From Saccharothrix violaceirubra (GTDB lineage Bacteria > Actinomycetota > Actinomycetes > Mycobacteriales > Pseudonocardiaceae), in NCBI RefSeq assembly GCF_014203755.1, contig NZ_JACHJS010000001.1, positions 6,944,001-7,008,000 of the forward strand: 64,000 nucleotides of DNA, given 5' to 3'. Of this stretch, positions 32,811 through 41,013 are shown piece after piece. A program made the position numbers and the translations under genes. The notes below the pieces were generated by a model. The model made no database searches. It was not told where the DNA came from and was given only the letters and a program-made list of their open reading frames with translations. Position 1 is the first letter of the stretch, and every line of letters starts with the position of its first letter.

Positions 32811-33404
32811 ATGACGACCTGGTTCCTGGCTCTGGTCTCGGCGTTCGTCGCCGTGTTCGTACTGGAACTCCCGGACAAGACCACCGCGCTCACCCTGGTC
32901 CTGACCACGCGTTACCGCTCCGCGCCGGTGATCGCGGGCGCGGCCGTGGCGTTCACCCTCCAGGCCGTGATCGCCGTGGCGCTGGGCAGCGCCCTGACGC
33001 TGCTGCCCGAACGCCTCGTGGCCGGCGCCGTCGCGCTGATCTTCGGCATCGGCGCGTTCCTGCTGTTCAAGGAGAGCTTCGACCACGACGAGGAGGAGGG
33101 CGGCGCGGCGGCCCGCCAGTCCGTCCCGTTCGGCCGGGCCGCGCTGGCGTCGTTCGGCGCGCTGTTCGCCGCCGAGTGGGGCGACGCGAGCCAACTGGCG
33201 GCCGTCGGCGCGGCGGCGAAGTACGCCGAGCCCACCGCCGTCGTGCTGGGCACGTTCCTGGCGCTGATGTGCGTGACGCTGCTCGCCGTCGCCGTCGGCC
33301 GCCGGATCCGCGACCGCATCCCCGCCCACTGGGTGCAGCGGGGCGCGGGCGTGGTGTTCGCCGCGTTCGCCCTGATCGCGGCCTATCAGGCGATCGTGGG
33401 CTGA
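32811..33404 (+). CDS. UPF0016/GDT1-family manganese exporter
   Basis: 197 residues with six membrane helices in two halves. The duplicated family motif E-x-G-D-K/R/x-[TS] appears as VLELPDKTT and FAAEWGDASQ, the metal path of TMEM165/MneA-type proteins. It probably exports Mn2+ (or Ca2+) from the cytoplasm. The ATG at 32811 follows a strong GGAGGT site controlled by the upstream riboswitch. Its 3' end overlaps the next, convergent gene by 19 bp. Confidence 0.88.
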   Translation: MTTWFLALVSAFVAVFVLELPDKTTALTLVLTTRYRSAPVIAGAAVAFTLQAVIAVALGSALTLLPERLVAGAVALIFGIGAFLLFKESFDHDEEEGGAAARQSVPFGRAALASFGALFAAEWGDASQLAAVGAAAKYAEPTAVVLGTFLALMCVTLLAVAVGRRIRDRIPAHWVQRGAGVVFAAFALIAAYQAIVG

Positions 33405-34432
33405 CCCCGCACGCTGCCGAACCGGGCGTGGTTGTCCCGCAGCCACGCCCGGAAGCGCGGATCGCCGTCGTTGGCCACGTACAGCGGCACGACGGGACGT
33501 CCGAACAGCGCGTCGTACGGCGAGAACACCCACAGCTCGTACCAGTCCGTGTAGACGGTCACCGTGACGACTCGGCGCGGCGTGATCGCGTACCGGTGCC
33601 GGGTCGTGAGCACCGCGAGTCGCCGGCCGCGGGTGCGGCGCGGGTCGACGACGCCCACCCGGTGGTCGGGTGGCCGGGCGGTCGACCGCGGTCGCGGTTC
33701 CGGTGCGGTCGATGCCGGTCGCGGCACCGGGGTCGCCGCACGGGGACGGTCGCCGTCGAACGCGTGGACCGCGAGGTCGAGGTAGTCCGACAGGGTCAGC
33801 CGCGCGCCGGCCACGTCGGACACCGTGGCCACCGTGCCGTCGGCCCGGCGCCGGTCGTGGACCGTCCACTCCGCGTCCGCGCGCCGGTTGGCGGTGACCA
33901 TGCCCAGCCACGCGACGGCCGCGCCGCTGGTGTCGTGGACGATCTCGGCGAGCGGACGCGGCGGCGGTCCCGAACGCGCGCGTTCCCGCACGCCGGCCGT
34001 CGCCCCCTCGACCACGGCGACGATCCGGGCCAGGTCGCCCTCCTCGGTCGCGGTGCGGGCGACCGCCTCGGCGAGCGGCTCGACGTGGCCCGGCGACACC
34101 AGCCGGCCGACGGCCCGGACGTGGTCGAGCAGGTCGGTGTGGTCGCCGACCAGGGCGTGCAGCAGGGTCAGACCGCGCCGGCCGAACTCGTCGGGCAGGT
34201 CCAGGCGCAGTCCCAGCAGGACGGTCGTGGCGGCGGGCGTGCCGGTGGCGCCGAAGAACGCACGGCCGGGCACGTCGCCGAGGAAGTCGTCGGCCCGGCT
34301 CGCGAGCGTGCGGAATCCGGGTGGCAGGTCGGGCGAGGGCACGTCGAGGGGTAACCGGCGGACCACGCCGGCGTCCACGACGTGCAGTCCGTAACCCTCG
34401 CCGACGGTGTTGACGCGGACGATGTGGCGCAT
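33386..34432 (-). CDS. hypothetical protein paired with GTPase
   Basis: 348 residues not assigned to a family. The N-terminus is MRHIVRVNTVGEGYGLHVVDAG. A Pro/Arg-rich stretch at about 225-260 separates an N-terminal region from a C-terminal domain with YTDWYELWVFSPYDALFGRPVVPLYV. It starts 9 bp after the GTPase gene, so they form an operon. Similar two-gene sets, a small GTPase with a large partner, have been proposed as GTPase-associated conflict systems in actinobacteria. I cannot confirm that this belongs to one. Confidence 0.5.
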   Translation of the reverse strand: MRHIVRVNTVGEGYGLHVVDAGVVRRLPLDVPSPDLPPGFRTLASRADDFLGDVPGRAFFGATGTPAATTVLLGLRLDLPDEFGRRGLTLLHALVGDHTDLLDHVRAVGRLVSPGHVEPLAEAVARTATEEGDLARIVAVVEGATAGVRERARSGPPPRPLAEIVHDTSGAAVAWLGMVTANRRADAEWTVHDRRRADGTVATVSDVAGARLTLSDYLDLAVHAFDGDRPRAATPVPRPASTAPEPRPRSTARPPDHRVGVVDPRRTRGRRLAVLTTRHRYAITPRRVVTVTVYTDWYELWVFSPYDALFGRPVVPLYVANDGDPRFRAWLRDNHARFGSVRGQPTIA

Positions 34433-34441
34433 GGCGTCGCC

Positions 34442-35518
34442 TCAGAGGTGCGGGGAGATGAAGGTGGTGGTCAGGTCCTCGCCGATGACCCGTTCCGCCT
34501 CGTCGCGACCGGCCATCTTCTCGACCAGCCCGCGCGCGGCCTCGCCGAGCACGATCGAGCCGCCCTGGTTGTCCAACGGCTTGTCGCGGTCGAGGTTGGT
34601 GAACGTCTCGCAGATCCGCTCCTGGTTGCAGGCGCCGGACAGCGGCTCCAAGATCGGCGCGAACCGGTCGATGCACAGCTTGAGCAGTTCGCGGGTGGTC
34701 CGGCCGGGCAGTTTCGCGGCGAGGATGTCGTACTTGTTGAACACGATGATGAGCCGCTCGATCCGGATCTGACCCGAGCCCATCATGGTCTTGAGGTTCG
34801 CGAACAGCTCGCCGTTGTAGTAGCTCGTCGTCTGCGAGTTGGCGCCGGACACAGCCTCGCCCGCGTCGAACATGCAGATCAGCACGATGCCGAGGTCCTT
34901 CTTCGTCTCCCGCCGCAACTGGTCGGTCTCGGTGCGCGCGGTCACGACCGCGGACTTCTGGGCGTCGAGTTCGCCGGGGAAGTCGTGCACCCGCAGCTTG
35001 AGGTGCAGGTGCTCGGTGGTCATGACCTCGGAGTCGGCGAAGTGCGGCAACGCGTCGGGCCGGGAGAAGTCGTAGACGGGAATCGTGCAGAAGCGGTGCT
35101 TCTGGGTCGAGCCGAACGCCGTGTGGTCCCACGGCGCGTGCCACTGGGTGACCAGGGACGTCTTGCCGACGTGGCGCGGACCCAGCACGAGCACGGGTTG
35201 GTGGTAGTCGCGGACCACGGAACTCGCCGAGAGGGCCTTGCGGACGGCGGCGTACTTCTTCGCCACGGCCCGCAGGTCGTCCGCCTCCTTGGTTGCGGCG
35301 CCCAAGGCTTTCGTCTTCTCGGTCAGGGCCGCCCGCTTCTTGCGCAGGCTGTCGGCGAGGGATTCGTTCTCGCGGTGCAGTTGGGCCGTCGCGGTCTTGC
35401 GGGTGACGGCCCAGGTGATCAGTCCGGTGATGGTGGCGCCGAGTACGGCGGCGACCACTTCGGCAGCACCCGAGTCGGCCTCAGCAAGAATATTCACGGT
35501 GGCGTGGAGAAGAGACAT
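34442..35518 (-). CDS. membrane-anchored GTPase domain protein
   Basis: 358 residues. An N-terminal membrane helix (AAEVVAAVLGATITGLITWAV) is followed by a coiled coil (about 40-95, with RENESLADSLRKKRAALTEK). A G domain comes next: P-loop GPRHVGKTSL, switch II-like VHDFPGE and NKxD as FNKYD. It should be a cytoplasmic GTP switch held at the membrane. The ATG at 35518 has no evident ribosome site, so it may be leaderless. Its only close partner is the unknown gene downstream. Confidence 0.72.
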   Translation of the reverse strand: MSLLHATVNILAEADSGAAEVVAAVLGATITGLITWAVTRKTATAQLHRENESLADSLRKKRAALTEKTKALGAATKEADDLRAVAKKYAAVRKALSASSVVRDYHQPVLVLGPRHVGKTSLVTQWHAPWDHTAFGSTQKHRFCTIPVYDFSRPDALPHFADSEVMTTEHLHLKLRVHDFPGELDAQKSAVVTARTETDQLRRETKKDLGIVLICMFDAGEAVSGANSQTTSYYNGELFANLKTMMGSGQIRIERLIIVFNKYDILAAKLPGRTTRELLKLCIDRFAPILEPLSGACNQERICETFTNLDRDKPLDNQGGSIVLGEAARGLVEKMAGRDEAERVIGEDLTTTFISPHL

Positions 35519-35657
35519 CGGCGACGTCCACAGGGCTCGTGGGGATTTGTCGCCGGGTATTCGCGTGGTTCCGCCGACCCGTTACAGGTCCATTACCAGC
35601 GGAAATATTCGTTTTACGGCGAACGGCCGCGAACACCGGCCCGCGGCCGATCCGTCG
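35519..35657. other. intergenic region without recognised gene
   Basis: 139 bp of clearly lower GC than its surroundings, between the GTPase gene start and the toxin stop. It should hold the GTPase promoter. I see no hairpin or repeat. Confidence 0.4.
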
Positions 35658-36014
35658 TCAGTCCAACAGGGGGACGGTGTCGAGCGGTTCCAGCTCCGCC
35701 AGGCCCGCCGCCAGTTCGGCGTTGGTCAGGACCGCGATCACGCGGTAGGTCCGGCGCACCGCGCGGACCGGGCGGTAGACGAGCACGTAGTCCCAGGCGC
35801 GCTCGCCCGCGGTGCCGGTGTCGGGCCTGGCGGAACGGGTCGCACCGCGCCGCCAGAACCCCACCGGGATCGGTCCGCCGTCCTTCGACGGCGGCTCGTC
35901 CAGCAGCGTCCTGCTCACCTCGCACAATTCTTCGGCCACGGCGGCCGACGTGACCTTCACGAACAGGTCCTCGGCGGCCGAACGAGACCACTGGACTTCG
36001 TACACGTGAACCAT
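35658..36014 (-). CDS. RelE/ParE-like toxin
   Basis: 118 residues. The start VHVYEVQWSRSAAEDLF resembles the first strand and helix of RelE-fold proteins, and the C-terminal strands include YVLVYRPVRAVRRTYRVIAV. The basic residues between the strands could serve an RNase site, but catalytic residues are not certain. The ATG at 36014 has a strong GGAGG site. The gene follows the Phd-like antitoxin by 85 bp on the same strand. Toxin assignment rests mainly on that pairing. Confidence 0.6.
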   Translation of the reverse strand: MVHVYEVQWSRSAAEDLFVKVTSAAVAEELCEVSRTLLDEPPSKDGGPIPVGFWRRGATRSARPDTGTAGERAWDYVLVYRPVRAVRRTYRVIAVLTNAELAAGLAELEPLDTVPLLD

Positions 36015-36099
36015 TCTGTCTTTCCTCCCGGTGGGGTTGCCCGTCCCCCTCGACAAGCCACCCGTTCGGTGGAGGAATCGACCGAAGGTCCACATGATT

Positions 36100-36399
36100 T
36101 CAACCGGGTCGCCGATCCGAGAACCGCCGTGCCACCTCGACGGGTGACAGGTCGTCGCTCGTCGAATCGCCCGCGCGCCGGTCCAACTCGTCGCCCAGGG
36201 CCCCTCGCGACAGCACGAGCTGCTCGATCTCGAGATCGCGCAACGGCGTGATGAGCGCGATGAACCGGCCGTGCTTCGTCACCGCGGCGGGCCGGCACGA
36301 GTCGTTGACCTCCTCCAGCACCCGTGCGGTGTTCTGGTTGAGCTCGCGCATCGTGTAGGTCTTGACCTTGGCCAGGTCCAGGCCGAGTTCGGTCTCCAT
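36100..36399 (-). CDS. Phd/YefM-type antitoxin
   Basis: 99 residues. The N-terminal fold KTYTMRELNQNTARVLEEVN and TKHGRFIALITPL is the classic Phd/YefM DNA-binding and dimer domain (prevent-host-death). The C-terminus is acidic/Arg-rich and would wrap the toxin. The ATG at 36399 has GGGGAG upstream. The palindrome at 36690 may be its operator, with a small extra gene between. Confidence 0.8.
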   Translation of the reverse strand: METELGLDLAKVKTYTMRELNQNTARVLEEVNDSCRPAAVTKHGRFIALITPLRDLEIEQLVLSRGALGDELDRRAGDSTSDDLSPVEVARRFSDRRPG

Positions 36400-36418
36400 G
36401 GGACTCCCCGCTTCTGGT

Positions 36419-36676
36419 TCAGCACGCCGAGGCCACCGGCCCACGCGCGCGCGCACCGGACCCGTCCGGTTCTGTCCGGGTCCGCCGCTCGGGTATGACG
36501 ACGTCGTGCCTGGTGCCGCCTTCACCACCGGAGCGGCGACCGGCGGCGAACGAGTGCGCGGCCATCGCCACGCGGTGCGCCTTGAGGACGTGCGATGCCG
36601 CAGGCACCTTGAACGACTCCGTCCGTTGTCGTTCGACTGGTCGTGCTCCTCGTTTCGCGAAGGTCATGTTCCCCAC
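36419..36676 (-). CDS. small basic hypothetical ORF upstream of the antitoxin
   Basis: 85 residues from ATG 36676, or 82 from ATG 36667 (MTFAKRGARPV), with GGTGGGGAAC upstream. Third-position GC is high in the middle (SFKVPAASHVLKAHRVAMAA). It ends 20 bp before the antitoxin start and begins just after a palindromic operator. Its position suggests the first gene of a three-gene toxin-antitoxin operon. I recognise no family, and it may be a remnant or not coding. Confidence 0.35.
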   Translation of the reverse strand: MGNMTFAKRGARPVERQRTESFKVPAASHVLKAHRVAMAAHSFAAGRRSGGEGGTRHDVVIPERRTRTEPDGSGARARGPVASAC

Positions 36677-36689
36677 CCCCCGGCCGAGA

Positions 36690-36713
36690 GTTGTACTACC
36701 TTTGTACTACAAC
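36690..36713. promoter_or_regulatory. palindromic operator between divergent genes
   Basis: Half-sites GTTGTACTAC and GTACTACAAC separated by CTTT; 9 of 10 base pairs match. It contains a direct repeat of TTGTACTAC as well. It lies 14 bp upstream of the small minus-strand ORF and 26 bp upstream of the plus-strand membrane protein start. YefM/Phd antitoxins and GntR regulators both use GTAC-containing palindromes, so either could bind. Confidence 0.6.
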
Positions 36714-36739
36714 GTCGGGAAGTGTCAAGGGGGGAAGCC

Positions 36740-37639
36740 ATGGTCGACGCCACGAGCGAGGTCGAGGCGGTCCGCGCCGCGGCCCGCTGGACGGTCGGCG
36801 CGGCAGCCGCCCTGCTGGCCGCGATGCTGGCCGGCGTGCAGCTCTCGGCGGTCGGGCGACTCGAGGAGTTCACGGCCGCGCGCGGCGGCGGCTCGGTGAT
36901 CGCGGCGACGGCCGGCCTGCTCGGCGCGGGCGCCGTGCTCTGGCTCGCGGCCCGCGTGCTGGTCTCGCCGGGCTGGACGCTCAACCGCCTGGCGGGACTG
37001 GAGCTGACCGCGCCCGAGACGTGGCGCACGCACTGGGCCCGCCTGGAACTGGAGAGCCGCCAAGCGCTGCTCTCCCCCACGCGCGACCTGAAGCTGGCCG
37101 GGCTCTACCGGCACCAGCGGGCGCTGTTCGTGGCGTCCGTCGAACTGAGCGAGCACGGCCGCACGACCGTCGCCGGGTCCCTGCTCGACGGCGAGGAGAC
37201 CACCTACCGCGCCGACCACCAGGGCGACGAGGACCGGCTCAACCGGCGAAGGGCGCTGGCCGACGCGTTGGCGGCCCGGATCGTGGAGACGATCGACGTC
37301 GCGGACACGCACCGCCGCTACCGCGTGCTGGTGCGGGCGCTGCCCTGGCTCGGCGCCACCGCGGTGCTCTCGATCGCGGCGTTCATCTGGGCGACCTCGC
37401 CGCCGGTCGGCGTGCCGGTGACGGCGCCGACCCCGGTGCGGGTCGAGTTCGCGGGCGACCGGGCGGCGTTGGCCGAGGCGGGCGTGCCGGACGGCTGCGC
37501 GGGCGTCGTGGTCGCGGGGGTGGCCGTGGGCGGCACCCTGGTCGAGCCGGTGGTGTCCAGTGTGGAGCGCGCGGACTGCCGCGTGGACCGGGTGCGGCTG
37601 CCGAAGCGGGTCGCGGTCGTCGTGCCGACCACGAAATGA
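36740..37639 (+). CDS. hypothetical membrane protein
   Basis: 299 residues. Two N-terminal membrane helices (around 17-38 and 52-75) are followed by a cytoplasmic domain of about 130 residues, a third helix (ALPWLGATAVLSIAAFIWAT) and a C-terminal extracellular domain with two Cys (GCAGV; ADCRV). No family recognised. The ATG at 36740 has GGGGGGAAG upstream and lies next to the palindrome at 36690. Confidence 0.7.
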   Translation: MVDATSEVEAVRAAARWTVGAAAALLAAMLAGVQLSAVGRLEEFTAARGGGSVIAATAGLLGAGAVLWLAARVLVSPGWTLNRLAGLELTAPETWRTHWARLELESRQALLSPTRDLKLAGLYRHQRALFVASVELSEHGRTTVAGSLLDGEETTYRADHQGDEDRLNRRRALADALAARIVETIDVADTHRRYRVLVRALPWLGATAVLSIAAFIWATSPPVGVPVTAPTPVRVEFAGDRAALAEAGVPDGCAGVVVAGVAVGGTLVEPVVSSVERADCRVDRVRLPKRVAVVVPTTK

Positions 37640-37640
37640 G

Positions 37641-38246
37641 CTAGCCCAGGGCGTTGAGGTCCACCCGGACGGGGAACGGTGCGTCGGCGCGGAACTCGTC
37701 GACCACCTCCCCGTCGTCGACGTACCCGCCGTCGACGAGTCGGCAGGCGATCAGAGAAACGGGTTCGTCCAGGTCCACGATCCAGTAATGCGGAATACCG
37801 ACGTCGGAATATTCACTCCTCTTGACGACACGATCGGTCCGCTTCGAACCCGGCGACACGATTTCCACGATCACCACGACGTCGCTCGCGCGCAACATTC
37901 CTTCACGCTTCAGCGCGGATCGCCGGGCGACCACCAGATCGGGCCGCCGGGAAAATCCCGGCTCGGCCTCGGACGCGAGGCCGAGGTCCACGTCGAGGTC
38001 CTGGATCGCGATCAGGTCCGCCGGAACCTGACTCCTGAGCTGCACGAACAGCTCACCGGACCCGATCATGTGCCGCTTGGACGGACTCGGAGAAATGTGC
38101 AGTCGACCCTCTTGCAGCTCGGAATAGCCGAACTCGAACTCGCCGAGTCCGACATATTCTTCCACGGTGAACAAGCGCGGCTCCTGTGCCGATCCAGGGA
38201 ACACCTTGCTCTCCTTTTCCCGAGCCGGAGTATCGCATTCTTTCAC
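37641..38246 (-). CDS. Uma2-family (DUF820) putative endonuclease
   Basis: 201 residues. The PD-(D/E)xK-like core has ISPSPSKRHMIGSGEL, RRPDLVVAR, VVIVEIVSPGSKRTDR and YWIVDLDEP, the conserved Uma2 pattern (Asp, Glu and Lys-equivalent positions). Uma2 proteins are common in cyanobacteria and actinobacteria, with unknown biological targets. The GTG at 38246 overlaps the IclR gene stop as GTGA, so it is the last gene of the homogentisate operon by position. Confidence 0.8.
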   Translation of the reverse strand: MKECDTPAREKESKVFPGSAQEPRLFTVEEYVGLGEFEFGYSELQEGRLHISPSPSKRHMIGSGELFVQLRSQVPADLIAIQDLDVDLGLASEAEPGFSRRPDLVVARRSALKREGMLRASDVVVIVEIVSPGSKRTDRVVKRSEYSDVGIPHYWIVDLDEPVSLIACRLVDGGYVDDGEVVDEFRADAPFPVRVDLNALG

Positions 38247-38908
38247 CGCAGGGCTTCCGCGACCTCCTGCGCCGCCCGCACCACCTGCGGACCCACCACT
38301 TCCCCGTCCAGTTTCTCCAATGCGACCACCCCGACGCTAGCCCGCAATCCGGGCACTCCGCGAACCGGAGCGGCGAAACCGTACGCGCCGGGCTGCAACT
38401 CGCCGGTCGAATGCACCCACTGCCGGCCTTCGGTCGACAACCCGATCGCCTTGCCCGCCGCGCCCCGGTGCACCGGGTGGCGCGATCCCACGCGGTACGC
38501 CACGTGGTACGCCGTCCACGACGGTTCGACCACGGCGACGGCCTGCGCCTCCGTGCCGTCGGCCACGGTCAGGTGCGCGGTCGCGCCGACGGTCTCGGCC
38601 AGCGTCCGCAGCGCGGGCTGCGCGGCCAGGCGCAACTGCGGCAGCACGTTGGACGCCAGCCGCAGCACGCCGAGCCCGAGCCGCACCTTCGACCCCTCGC
38701 GCCGGATCAGGCCGCGCGCCTGCAAGGGCACCAGCAGCCGGTAGACCGCGGCGCGGGACGCGCCGATGGCCGCCGCCAGCTCGCTGATCGACGGCGCCTC
38801 GGACTCCGCGTCGGCCACCGCCTGGAGCAGGGCCAGGCCCCGTTCCAGCGTCAGGGAACTCTCCTTGGACGCCGGGACGGGGACCCTCGGCCGTGGTTCT
38901 CCGCGCAC
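38243..38908 (-). CDS. IclR-family transcriptional regulator
   Basis: 221 residues. The winged HTH spans LERGLALLQAVADAESEAPSISELAAAIGASRAAVYRLL (given here only to locate residues about 19-60). The C-terminal effector domain has GATAHLTVADGTEAQAVAVV and VHRGAAGKAIG. It is a little shorter than the usual 250 residues. It follows fahA by 3 bp and probably controls the homogentisate genes. GTACCGGTAC at 40960 is a candidate operator. Confidence 0.85.
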   Translation of the reverse strand: MRGEPRPRVPVPASKESSLTLERGLALLQAVADAESEAPSISELAAAIGASRAAVYRLLVPLQARGLIRREGSKVRLGLGVLRLASNVLPQLRLAAQPALRTLAETVGATAHLTVADGTEAQAVAVVEPSWTAYHVAYRVGSRHPVHRGAAGKAIGLSTEGRQWVHSTGELQPGAYGFAAPVRGVPGLRASVGVVALEKLDGEVVGPQVVRAAQEVAEALR

Positions 38909-38911
38909 GTC

Positions 38912-40078
38912 CTACCTCTCGTCGGCCGCGACGACCGTGCCGACGACCTCGGCGAGCCCGACCACCGAGCCGTCGACGCCGGGTGCCGTCGCGGTGAGCC
39001 GGACGGTGTCGCCGTCCTCCAGGAAGGTCCGCCCGACCTCGGCGACGGGTTCCTGACCGTTCCAGCTCAGTTCGAGGAAGGAGCCGCGCTCGTCGCGTTC
39101 GGGACCCGACACCGTGCCCGACGCGATCAGGTCGCCCGGACGCACCGTGGCGCCGTTGGCGGACAGGTGCGCGAGCTGCTGGGCGAACGAGAAGAACATC
39201 TCGCGGAACGGCGGACGCGACACCACGACGCCGTTCCACTCGACCTCGATGCGGATGTCCAGGCCCCACGGCCGTTCCTCGGCGAGGTACGGCAGCACGT
39301 CGCCGTGCGTCGGCGTGACACGCGCGCCGGAGAACGCCTCCAGCGGGGTGATCCACCCGGCGATCGACGTGGCGAACGACTTGCCCAGGAACGGGCCGAG
39401 CGGCTGGTACTCCCACGCCTGCACGTCGCGGGCGGACCAGTCGTTGACCAGGGCCACGCCGAACACGTGGTCGACGGCGTCCGAAGTGGACAGTCGACCG
39501 CGCACCGGCCCGCCGCACACGAAGCCGACCTCGGCCTCGATGTCCAGCCGCCCGGACGGGCCGAACACGGGGCCGTCGGGCGTGCGCCGCTGGCCGTGCG
39601 GGCGCACGACCGGTGTGCCGGACACGACGACGGTGCCCGCGCGGCCGTGGTAGCCGATCGGGATGTGCCGCCAGTTCGGCAGGATCGGGTCACCGTCGGG
39701 GCGGAAGATGCGGCCGACGTTCTCGGCGTGGTGCAGCGACGAGTAGAAGTCGACGTAGTCGGCCACGGTGAACGGCAGGACGGTGCCGTCGATGCCGGTC
39801 AGCGCCGCGCCGCGGGGCGCGGACACGGCCGTCACCAGCTCGACCAGGCGGGCCCGCAGCTCGCTCCACGCGGCCGAGCCGGCGGCCAGCAGCGGGTCGA
39901 GCGACGTCGCCGAGACGAGTTCCGCCAATCGTGGGCCGAAGCTGTCCGCCAGGGGCCGCAACGGCAACGCGTGGTCGCCGACCCGCACGGCGATGCCGTC
40001 CGGGATCACCCCGTAGGGAAGGGTCTGCGGCCCGAACGGGGCGTCCGCGCTGAACGCCGGGTCGTCGATCCAGCTCAC
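38912..40078 (-). CDS. fahA: fumarylacetoacetase
   Basis: 388 residues. An N-terminal SH3-like domain is followed by the FAH catalytic domain. Key motifs are DYVDFYSSLHHAENVGRIF, IPIGYHGRAGTVVVSG, the metal and substrate set around EAEVGFVCGG, VNDWSARDVQAWEY and PLGPFLGKSFATSIAGWI. It cleaves 4-fumarylacetoacetate to fumarate and acetoacetate, the last step of tyrosine degradation. The GTG at 40078 overlaps the upstream stop as GTGA. Confidence 0.95.
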   Translation of the reverse strand: MSWIDDPAFSADAPFGPQTLPYGVIPDGIAVRVGDHALPLRPLADSFGPRLAELVSATSLDPLLAAGSAAWSELRARLVELVTAVSAPRGAALTGIDGTVLPFTVADYVDFYSSLHHAENVGRIFRPDGDPILPNWRHIPIGYHGRAGTVVVSGTPVVRPHGQRRTPDGPVFGPSGRLDIEAEVGFVCGGPVRGRLSTSDAVDHVFGVALVNDWSARDVQAWEYQPLGPFLGKSFATSIAGWITPLEAFSGARVTPTHGDVLPYLAEERPWGLDIRIEVEWNGVVVSRPPFREMFFSFAQQLAHLSANGATVRPGDLIASGTVSGPERDERGSFLELSWNGQEPVAEVGRTFLEDGDTVRLTATAPGVDGSVVGLAEVVGTVVAADER

Positions 40079-40950
40079 AGCAGGCCCAGCCCTTCCAGGT
40101 CGGTGATCGGCTCTTCCAGGGAGCACGAGCCGTAGGACGCGAAGACGCCGCGCACGGCGTGCGCGGCCTGGTCGGACAGCGACCCGGCCTCCTCGCCGAG
40201 GGCGGCGGAGTCGGTGCTGTCCAGCGCGGCGCGCACGTCGCCGCCGGACAGCGCCCGTACCGTGGCCACCAGCAGGTTGAGGAACCCGTGGTGGGTGAAG
40301 CCGGTCTTCTCGTCGGTGTAGCGCACGGCGTGGTGCAGCCCGGCCGTGGCCTTGAAGGCGACCCCGCCGCCGCTGACGACGGCCAGGAAGTCCGCGACCT
40401 CGTCGATGCTCGGGAAGTTCTCCCGGCTCAGGCCGCCGCAGCGGATCTTGGGCCAGCTGCCGTGCTCGATCACGCGGCGCACGCCGTCGAGCCACTCGGC
40501 GCCGCCCCGGCGTGGTTCGACCACGCGGATGACGTCCTCGGGCACGAACTCGGAGACGCGTTCCAGCCACACCTCGTCGACGTCGGACGGCGCGGGCATC
40601 TCGACCATGCGCAGCGCGAGCAGCTCGCTGCGCGACTCGACGATCGAGACGGCCTTGGGCACGCCGCCGAGGCCGGTGTCGATGACCAGGGACAGGGCGA
40701 TGGGCTTCACCGGCTTGACCTTGATCAGCTCGGTGATCAGCTCGGCGAGCCGCGACGCCGGGCACAGGAAGAGCCCGACCGCACCGGCCCACGGCCCGAC
40801 GCGTGCGTCGAGGTGGCCGCGTACCGCGTCGGGCATCGTCGCGTTGCCCGGCGGGAACAGCGCGGCGTCGTCGACGAGCCGCGCGAGCAGGGGCGGAGTG
40901 CCGCGTGGACCGGGCGCACGGAGTTCGAAGGCGCTTGACACGGCTGACAC
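40075..40950 (-). CDS. conserved hypothetical protein of the homogentisate operon
   Basis: About 291 residues from GTG 40950 (288 from GTG 40941). Alternating strands and helices suggest an alpha/beta barrel. Motifs include LVDDAALFPPGNATMPDAV near the start, KIRCGG and FKATAGLHHAVRY, with HHGFLNLL after it. No catalytic family recognised. It is coupled to fahA (GTGA overlap) and divergent from hmgA. No glutathione-type maleylacetoacetate isomerase is seen nearby, so this protein could fill that step, but that is only positional inference. Confidence 0.6.
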   Translation of the reverse strand: MSAVSSAFELRAPGPRGTPPLLARLVDDAALFPPGNATMPDAVRGHLDARVGPWAGAVGLFLCPASRLAELITELIKVKPVKPIALSLVIDTGLGGVPKAVSIVESRSELLALRMVEMPAPSDVDEVWLERVSEFVPEDVIRVVEPRRGGAEWLDGVRRVIEHGSWPKIRCGGLSRENFPSIDEVADFLAVVSGGGVAFKATAGLHHAVRYTDEKTGFTHHGFLNLLVATVRALSGGDVRAALDSTDSAALGEEAGSLSDQAAHAVRGVFASYGSCSLEEPITDLEGLGLL

Positions 40951-40959
40951 GCTAGTGGC

Positions 40960-40969
40960 GTACCGGTAC
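40960..40969. promoter_or_regulatory. candidate operator of the homogentisate divergon
   Basis: A perfect 10-bp palindrome, GTACCGGTAC, in the 63-bp gap between the divergent starts of the unknown gene and hmgA. The IclR gene downstream of fahA is the natural candidate for binding. Confidence 0.45.
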
Positions 40970-41013
40970 TTGAACAAAGATGTCCGACTATCGAACGCCC
41001 GGAGTGAGACGAA

